Origin: Tridacna crocea
Lineage: Eukaryota; Mollusca; Bivalvia; Cardiida; Cardiidae
Length of the DNA stretch: 64,000 bases
NCBI GenBank assembly: GCA_943736015.1
Contig: OX031070.1
Coordinates: 43,548,173 to 43,612,172 of the forward strand
Reading direction: 5' to 3'
The position numbers and the translations under genes are program-made. This document shows, one piece after another, positions 58,292 to 64,000 of the stretch. A model generated the notes under the pieces. That model saw only the letters and a list, made by a program, of their open reading frames with translations. It ran no database searches and was not told the DNA's origin. Position 1 is the stretch's first letter, and every line of letters begins with the position of its first letter.

Positions 58292-58520
58292 TTAACTTTT
58301 TACCAAACAACAAAATTTTAGACTGGTCCAAACTGAAAGCTCTTGCAGATGACAAATTAAACGTAAATCAAAAATTGAAATTGGTTTCCAGCAGGGTAGA
58401 AAACATTGTGGGAAAGGGAGAAAATGCTGGTTACCAGCATTTTCTCCTTTTCCCACAATGTTTTCAAAAGGCTTCTATCCCAGGGTCGTAAAAACCAGGG
58501 ATTGTTTGGGAAAGGGTTAA
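58292..58520 (-). repeat. P1 MITE with P1b right end
   Basis: TTAA at both ends; left P1-type, right GGGATTGTTTGGGAAAGGG. Confidence 0.92.
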
Positions 58521-58700
58521 AGAGATCCAAATTTTACCGTAAGTCAAAAGCACAACTATCTATCATAGAGATTCATAGTGGTAAGTTTCGAAATATTCCA
58601 TTGGAAACTGAAGGAGGACTTGCGCACACAAGAAACTGCTAACAGACGGACGGCCAGAAACGGACTACCAGGGCCATACCATAATATGACCCTTCGAGCA
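58521..58700 (+). repeat. R9 tail-like fragment
   Basis: ACAGACGGACGGCCAGAAAC and GACCCTTCGAGCATATAAAAA; the P1 at 58292 may have split an R9 copy. Confidence 0.5.
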
Positions 58701-58832
58701 TATAAAAAAGGAAAGAAGATATCCAATTGGGTCCTATGAAATATATTGTGAAGTAAAGAACAAATGCTTGCTACAGGCCTGTTTTCCTAAGTTGTTTTCA
58801 TTGGCTGTCAACAGCTAGGTCATGATAAATGA

Positions 58833-59044
58833 TTAACCCTTAGGCTGGTAAGTTCGACTCACTAACCTTTTGCAGACAGTGTAGATCAAGATCAGACTGC
58901 ACAGAACATGCAGTCTGATCTTGGATCTACACTGTCCATTAAGGAGATGTTATTACCCAAAACACAACTTTGAAATAGTAATATTTTGGCTTTCACTATC
59001 AAATTGAAAACCTCATTTTGGTTATTTAGCAGGATAAAAATTAA
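58833..59044. repeat. R6 element, full
   Basis: Ends TTAACCCTTAGGCTGGTAAG and TTTAGCAGGATAAAAATTAA; hairpin GATCAGACTGCACAG / CATGCAGTCTGATC. Confidence 0.88.
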
Positions 59045-59266
59045 CCCTTTCCCAAACGACAAATTTTTGGACTAGACCAAATTGAAAGCATTTGCAGACG
59101 ACAATTCAACTCTTGCTGAAAAGATTATTTCTGTCTGATAGGGTATAAAACATTGTGGAAAAAGGAGAAAATGCTGGTTACCAGCATTTTCTCCTTTTCC
59201 CACAATGTTTTCGAAAGGCTACTATTCCAGACCCGTAAAAACCAGGGATTGTTTGGGAAAGGGTTA
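59041..59266 (+). repeat. P1b MITE, abutting R6
   Basis: Starts in the TTAA that ends R6; TTAA at the right. Confidence 0.94.
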
Positions 59267-59320
59267 AGTTGTATCTCTGTAATATGGAATGCTGATAAAA
59301 GTGTGAAATACAGGCTAAAC

Positions 59321-59350
59321 AAGGGGGGGGGGGGAGGGGGGGGGGGGGGC
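59321..59350 (+). repeat. Poly-G tract
   Basis: Nearly 30 G with one A; mirrored by shorter G runs at 6709 and 10799. Confidence 0.95.
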
Positions 59351-59499
59351 CAAGATTGCCCTGGATTACTCACCGGAATATTTTTGAGAGGACTGTCAGA
59401 TATAATGCAGTATCATTAGTACTTTGATATGTAAATTGGTTTGATATGATTGGTCTCCTTTAGGAATTTGCCAATGGCTGAATCATAGAAGTCCAAACC

Positions 59500-60200
59500 T
59501 GAACAGGCCTTAGTTTTCCCAGTTGATTTTACATGGTGTCAGAAGTGGGATGAACCTACCAGACTGATAGTTTGTCAGAAACTAAATAGAGACGAAATAT
59601 GGAAGGTTTGGCCTCTATGAATTTGGAATGAAGGTTTGGCCGCTATGAATTTGGAATCAAATGATTTGATCAACACATGGAAAACATTTTCCACCCACAT
59701 AGATTTCATGTTCAAAGGCCCCCTAAAAGAAAAAGAGGACGAAGAGAAATGTGCCTACCTATGATTTGGGTTGGGAAGCGTGGCAGAGAGGTGTATGGCA
59801 CTTGGAATGTGACAAATGACAAAAAGAAACAAATCACCTGAAAACAAAATTCGAAGAATATGTCAAGCCGAAAACGAACACAGTTTTTAACAGGTACAAA
59901 TCCCATTAGATGGTACAGCTAGATTCCAAGAGGTCATAATAAAAGTAAGCCCTACAGAAAAATTCATCGTAAGGCTAATTTTCCTGTAGCGTGTATTTTA
60001 GTATGACCGATTCCGAGACCAGAGACAGTTTTGTCACTATTTTGAGGCTATTAGCCAAAGATTGTGATTGTGGTGACCAAACAGACAATCTAATGATAGA
60101 CTGATTTGTATTTGGCATCAGCAGTGATAAAGTAAGAGAAAAACTCATTAGTGGAGGTTCAACCCTTATCCTAGAAAAGCTACAGACATATCCTCATAAA
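59500..60200 (+). pseudogene. Ty3/Gypsy gag relic
   Basis: ATGGTGTCAGAAGTGGGAT at 59533-59551 resembles the primer-binding region that starts many Gypsy elements. Downstream frames carry SFVTILRLLAKDCDCGDQTD and FVFGISSDKVREKLISGG, typical of Gypsy gag. Multiple stops and frame changes; no pol follows. A TGA lies where the family has an Arg codon before the FVFGI motif. Confidence 0.8.
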
Positions 60201-60204
60201 AACT

Positions 60205-60440
60205 GTCCTAGAAACAAACTACAGCTGTCACTGAATGTGTCTATATGCCCCCGCCAGTGCTTTGACAGTATTTTGTCACAGGACACACAGACGGACAAAA
60301 GGAACATTTCTGCCAAGTTTGGTCCAAATTGGCCAAAAGGTTTAGGAGGAGATGATGTAAAAGAATTGTTGGTGATGGGCGATGGACAATGGGTGATCCT
60401 CAAAACTCCCCTTGAGCATGTTGTGCTCAGATGACCTAAA
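60205..60440 (+). repeat. R9-like 3' end
   Basis: ACACACAGACGGACAAAAGG, TTGAGCATGTTGTGCTCAGA, GACCTAAAAAAAAAC; a common type of bivalve repeat tail. Confidence 0.6.
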
Positions 60441-60511
60441 AAAAAACACATATGAACACATTACTGACAAAAGCTCCAGTCAAAATCTCTTGGTTCAGTT
60501 TTGTCTTTCTT

Positions 60512-60616
60512 TTACTGTTCTTTTTTATCCTGTGCACTTTCCTTCCGTGGTTTAGGCAACTTTTTCTTGCACTGGTTGTAAGTTTCATTCATCTCAAAGT
60601 CACGTTTAATATTTTC
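60512..60616 (-). CDS. TMX2: TMX2 last exon (stop)
   Basis: Acceptor TTTCGCAG. It encodes ENIKRDFEMNETYNQCKKKL and PKPRKESAQDKKEQ, then TAA at 60514-60512. It matches the human [20 protein letters not shown] position. Confidence 0.92.
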   Translation of the reverse strand, partial: ENIKRDFEMNETYNQCKKKLPKPRKESAQDKKEQ

Positions 60617-63600
60617 CTGCGAAAAAAAAGAAACAAAATATCAAATAAACAACAGATTACAAGATTATATGGCTTACAACATGCAGAAGCGACATTCATA
60701 CATTTGCATGAAGTGTCGTCTCAGATCAGCCTGTGGGGACTCCTAGACGGCACTTTACAACTACATTAGATTTCGTGCTACAGTAGACTTGGGTGAAACA
60801 GAAAATTACATAAAAATACAAATCATCATTTTGGACCCCTCACCAAACCACAAAATTTTGAACAGGTCAAAACTGAAAACATTTGCAGACAACAAATAGA
60901 GTGTAACTCCCTGGTGGGAGTATAACTTCTTTCAAAGGTGGCTTTGTTTTGAAATGATTTGTATTTTTATAGGAAGTGTTTTTTATGCAAGTGAAATCAT
61001 TTTTTTTTTTTTTTTATTATGAGCTTTTAAAGTTTCCCAGTTTACCTATTTATAATTTATCTTAAGGGAATCCTGCAAAAGAGAACAATATCAGCAAATG
61101 ATATGACATCATTTGCCTCCATCTTGGTAGCATACCATATGACTCGGAAGAAAAACAAAATGGCAGCTAACCTCAATATATCACAGAGCTCCAGATAAGA
61201 GGGAATGATGGTATTCTAAATCCAATATTCCTCTTTCAACCCCTATGTTGTGGGTACTCATAAGAATCCTGTCAATGAGACGATTCTAATGAGTACCCAC
61301 AATATAGGGTTTAGTAGAGAATAATTACTATTTTTAATTTTGAAATCAAAAACACTCCCTCTAGCTGGAGCTCTGTATCACGATTTCAGATGATTCAACG
61401 ATACCTTTGTAAACATGTATTTGACAACTGTTCCTTTTGGACTCATGGCTGGTCGACTTATCACTTCTTTACCTTCTTTGAACAACACAATGGTGGGTAA
61501 CTGCTTGGAGAATGAGGAAGTGTTGATTCTGAATCTGAAATTGATCATGTTTTAACCCTCTACCACATATTTCTAAGTTCAAATGATCCCAAGAAAGTAA
61601 GCTTTTCAAAACATTGTGGGAAAAGGAGAAAATGCTGGTAACCAGCATTTTCTCCTTTTCCCACTATGTTTTCTACCTTTTAATGTGCAGCTTACAGTAT
61701 ATTAGATAAGTAGAGTAAATGCTTTGAATACAGACAAGGCTGAGATCCTTCATTTGGTACAGGATTAAGTGAAACTATTCAATCATATACAATTACATTT
61801 TTTGTGCAGTGTGCTTGGTGTTTAGCTTATTTATCCCTTTACCAAACTAGACTGATTTTGACAACCCTGCTAATATAAAAGAAGGGGTTTGAAAACATTA
61901 TGGTGAAAGGAACCAAATTGTTGTGGGAAAAAGCTTTAGAAAAATAAAATGTGGGAACGGGAGAAAATACTGGACACTAGCATGTTTACAGTGTTTTTAA
62001 GTATTGTCTCCTGTTCCTACAGTATTTTTCACTACATTTGGGACAAATCCCTGTATTAAAGCCAGACTAACTTTTGCATCTACAAATGCTTTCAATTTGA
62101 ACAAACCCAGAATTTTGTGTGTTTGAAAAGATTTAGGAATATGGTTTACTTTATCACAGTTTCGACACCTAAATTTATCTAAACCTTTTGTTTACAATTT
62201 GAAAAGACTTAACTCTTTCCCAAACAAGCCCTGGTTTTTACGTGTCTGCAGTACAAGTCTTTAGAAAACACTGTGGGAAAAGGATAAATTGCTCATAACA
62301 AGCAATTTCTCCTTTTCCCAGTGTTTTCTAGCCTATCTGAAAACTTTCCGCCATTCTAATCAAATTCAAAATTTTCATCTGCAAACACTTAGACTTTGAG
62401 TTTGGAACAGTCATTTGGGAAAGGGTTAAAATTGCTTGTGTTAAAACTTACTCTTCTGCCACATCAGAGTATCTGCTCACATCTAACTTTCCAAACTTGA
62501 AATTATCCAAATGATATCTGGAAAAAAAGACAGTAACATAAATTTGCTGATTACCTCAAATACATGTACTAATCAATGTTTTTTCACCCTTTCAAAGAAC
62601 ATTTTCCCAATTTGTGCAACATTTACATTATCCTTTACAAATGCATCAAATTTAGAGCGGACTATAAATTGCTGTTTGGTAAAGAGTAAAACTACCCTTT
62701 CACAACTTTATTTGCTGTTCATAACAGGTATAGATCAAGATCAGACAGCACAGATAGTATTTTTATATTGCAAAGAAATTTCTCGTGATCTGATTGGTTA
62801 ACATGCCGGGAACATATATCATGTTCCCTGGCAAAAACCACATAAACATCACTACACATGCAACACAACATCCAAAATGGCAGCGTCGATCGATCACCAG
62901 ACTGCACATTTATGAACCAAACTGCACAATTTAGTGACGTCAGTTTCCAGTGATGTCAGTTTTCAATGAATTGGGGCACTCAGAAGGAATTTCTATTTCG
63001 TCAGCATACTCGATTCCTGAAATTATGAAACAGGAAAATTTCGCTTAACACGCTTTGAAACTTGTTAACGACTGTATACTTTGCTAAGACCTTTTTTACA
63101 AACACAACCTTAAACCTTAGGCTGCTAAGCACTACTAAACAACCTTTTGCTGACAGTGTAGATCAAGATCAGACTGCACAGAACATGCAGTCTGATCTTT
63201 GATTTACACTGACTGATAAGGAGATGTTATTCCACAAGAAAATTCAATTTTAGTTCTTTAGCAAGATGAGGGTTAAAAAAGCATTTATTTGGGGTCTTTT
63301 GTCTATAATGAAAATATGAGCTTGGCTTAACTGATAAATTAACTCTTTTTGAAACGACAAATTTTAGACTTGTCAAAATTGAAAGCAACTGCAGTCGGGC
63401 AAAATGAATTTTATACAAATGATTGAATTTCCCTTTGGAAGGATGGAAAACACTGTGAGAAAAGGAGAAAATGCTCATCACCAGCACTTTCAGTTTCTCC
63501 TTTCCTTATAATGTTTTCAAAAGCTGTCTTTCATGAGGTTGTTAAAACTTGGGATTATGTGATAAAGGATTACAAAAATTCTAGAAAGAATTACACATCT

Positions 63601-63824
63601 TATTTTGGGTAATAACTTCTATTACACTCTTGATAGATGGATGCACACACAAAGACAAGGTAGCCAGTATAATGTCCCTTTGCAGCTTTATGGACATGGC
63701 ATACAATTTCAACTTACTCGTTTGAAAGTTCAGCAAAGATAGGAGCCACTGTCACACATGCTGGGGACCAGGCTGCGTAAAAACAGATCATCCATGTGAC
63801 TCTCTTGTCACTGTTGATCTCGTT
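60512..63824 (-). CDS. TMX2: TMX2 (thioredoxin-related transmembrane protein 2), 3' part
   Basis: Exons (minus strand): 63824-63718, 62517-62452, 61534-61405, 60616-60512, all GT-AG and in phase; further 5' exons lie past 64000. The reconstructed part covers the thioredoxin fold: NSDKRVTWMICFYAAWSPAC (human RDKRVTWIVEFFANWSNDC), LSNEYHLDNFKFGKLDVSRY, SKQLPTIVLFKEGKEVISRP with the cis-Pro, and a Lys-rich C-tail ending DKKEQ. TMX2 is an ER membrane PDI-family protein with an atypical active site. Here the site reads SPAC, so only the second cysteine is present. The C-terminal KKEQ tail is shorter than the human KKDK-type ending but keeps a lysine pair near the end. Confidence 0.93.
60665..60775. 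repeat. R7 fragment
   Basis: TATGGCTTACAACATGCAGA start, AAGTGTCGTCTCAGATCAGC. Confidence 0.7.
60835..60911 (-). repeat. P1 end fragment
   Basis: CCCCTCACCAAACCACAAAA to GCAGACAACAAATAG. Confidence 0.75.
61184..61375. repeat. P4 element, full
   Basis: Ends CAGAGCTCCAGATAAGAGGG and CCCTCTAGCTGGAGCTCTG; TATCA on both sides may be a target duplication. Lies 29 bp from a TMX2 exon. Confidence 0.88.
61405..61534 (-). CDS. TMX2: TMX2 internal exon with cis-proline
   Basis: Acceptor ATTTCAG|ATTCAG: the first AG is chosen because it gives EEFRINTSSFSKQLPT with the same length as human; the second AG would drop two residues. Donor ACAAAG|GTATCG. The LPT segment holds the thioredoxin-fold cis-proline. 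Confidence 0.93.
61552..61768 (+). repeat. P1 MITE
   Basis: TTAA at both ends; perfect core, diverged right half. 17 bp from the TMX2 exon acceptor at 61534. Confidence 0.88.
61831..62132 (+). repeat. P1 MITE, decayed
   Basis: ACCCTGCTAATATAAAAGAA insertion-disrupted left side; GGGAGAAAATACTGGACACT core. Confidence 0.55.
62209..62429 (-). repeat. P3 MITE, full
   Basis: TTAA at both ends; core GATAAATTGCTCATAACAAG. Confidence 0.9.
62452..62517 (-). CDS. TMX2: TMX2 internal exon
   Basis: A 66-nt exon, acceptor TTCCAG, donor GAAGA|GTAAGT. It encodes YHLDNFKFGKLDVSRYSDVA, matching human [20 protein letters not shown]. A P3 MITE ends 22 bp beyond the donor. Confidence 0.93.
62572..62689 (+). 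repeat. P1 right-half fragment
   Basis: CACCCTTTCAAAGAACATTT to TTGCTGTTTGGTAAAGAG. Confidence 0.65.
63110..63276. repeat. R6 element
   Basis: CCTTAGGCTGCTAAGC start, hairpin GATCAGACTGCACAG / TGCAGTCTGATC, TTTAGCAAGATGAGGGTTAA end. Confidence 0.85.
63339..63572 (-). repeat. P1 MITE
   Basis: Left TTAA; core GCTCATCACCAGCAC mixes P1 and P2 loops and has an extra CAGTTT on the right arm. Confidence 0.83.
63573..63717. other. TMX2 intron sequence
   Basis: No repeat or exon-like signal apart from the TMX2 donor at 63712-63717. Confidence 0.5.
63718..63824 (-). CDS. TMX2: TMX2 exon with active-site SPAC
   Basis: Acceptor TTTTTCAG, donor AACGA|GTAAGT. It encodes NEINSDKRVTWMICFYAAWS then PACVTVAPIFAELSN. 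The active-site tetrad is S-P-A-C where human TMX2 has S-N-D-C. Confidence 0.93.
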
Positions 63825-64000
63825 CTGAAAAATACACATACACATGAGGGGAGGTCAGGCAAAATGGGGTTTAATGGATCTATCCTTGAAAAGTTTAGAA
63901 AATATTGGGTAACCACAAGACAATGATCAGTAATACAAAAAGTTCTAACTGACTGCAGACAAAATAATGTCCATCTGTGTATATCAGATACTTGTGTACA

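Noticed and set aside
60194-60451. Open frames on both strands at 60.2-60.45 kb as a small gene
   Set aside because: The DNA matches a dispersed repeat tail (ACAGACGGAC...GTGCTCAGATGACC).
256-63487. Dozens of open frames of 60-110 codons whose translations repeat [18 protein letters not shown] or [16 protein letters not shown], looking like a repeated small-protein family
   Set aside because: They are the P1 palindromic core read in two frames and on both strands. Each has private, unconserved flanks and no consistent start; the repetition comes from the MITE DNA.

Overview
The window is animal DNA with split genes, long AT-rich introns and a very heavy load of short interspersed repeats. 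The gene set and repeats suggest a bivalve mollusc. The hairpin repeat around 47.7-48.0 kb (core AGCCTGCGCAG / CTGCGCAGGCT) and the SINE-type repeats resemble ones I associate with heterodont bivalves such as dreissenid mussels. That placement is inference; no species is identified.

Three protein genes can be supported from splice-consistent exons. (1) VMP1, plus strand, 11 exons from 1842 to 21545, 462 codons. It is an ER membrane autophagy/lipid scramblase-type protein, here with an unexpected SAP-like N-terminus. (2) A TLCD1/TLCD2-type TLC-domain membrane protein, minus strand, 4 exons from 53838 (or 53949) to 48197. (3) The 3' part of TMX2, a thioredoxin-related ER membrane protein, minus strand, 4 exons from 63824 to 60512; its 5' exons lie beyond position 64000. 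All three are predicted membrane proteins of the ER or plasma membrane. I see no operon-like link between them. The 26.6 kb from 21546 to 48196 holds no gene I can recognise.

Most of the rest is transposon-derived. The dominant component is about 100 copies or fragments of roughly 225-bp, TTAA-bounded, non-coding elements with a palindromic core. For this annotation I call them P1 (core ...GCTGGTAACCAGC...), P1b (P1 core, CCCAAACGG-type ends), P2 (core GGTGAAATTGCTCG / CGAGCAATTTCACC) and P3 (core GGAGAAATTGCTCG / CGAGCAATTTCTCC). They begin TTAACCC or TTAACTC and fit piggyBac-type MITEs. '+' orientation for P1 means the ACACAATCCC-type end is on the left; for P2, the CATAGATACTCATT end; for P1b and P3, the CCCAAACG end. 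These assignments are conventions only.

Other repeats: P4 (about 190 bp, ends CAGAGCTCCAG), P5 (hairpin with CCAAT motifs), R6 (hairpin GATCAGACTGCA / TGCAGTCTGATC), R7 (ends TATGGCTTGTAACATG), R8 (ends near AAGCCCCCTTTTG), R9 (AAGAGGGCC-headed repeat), three tRNA-derived SINE families (S1, S2, S3), one 5'-truncated LINE with an open 680-codon reverse-transcriptase frame, and a decayed Ty3/Gypsy gag relic. Nested insertions show that the P elements target TTAA. They also give relative ages: LINE into S1, S1 into P3, P1 into P1, P2 into P1.

Region by region: 1-1841, upstream flank with R8, P1 and P4 pieces and an inverted tetranucleotide microsatellite; 1842-21545, VMP1 with P elements in most introns and a LINE in intron 1; 21546-48196, repeat-filled intergenic DNA; 48197-53949, TLCD gene; 53950-60511, repeats and the gag relic; 60512-64000, TMX2 3' half.
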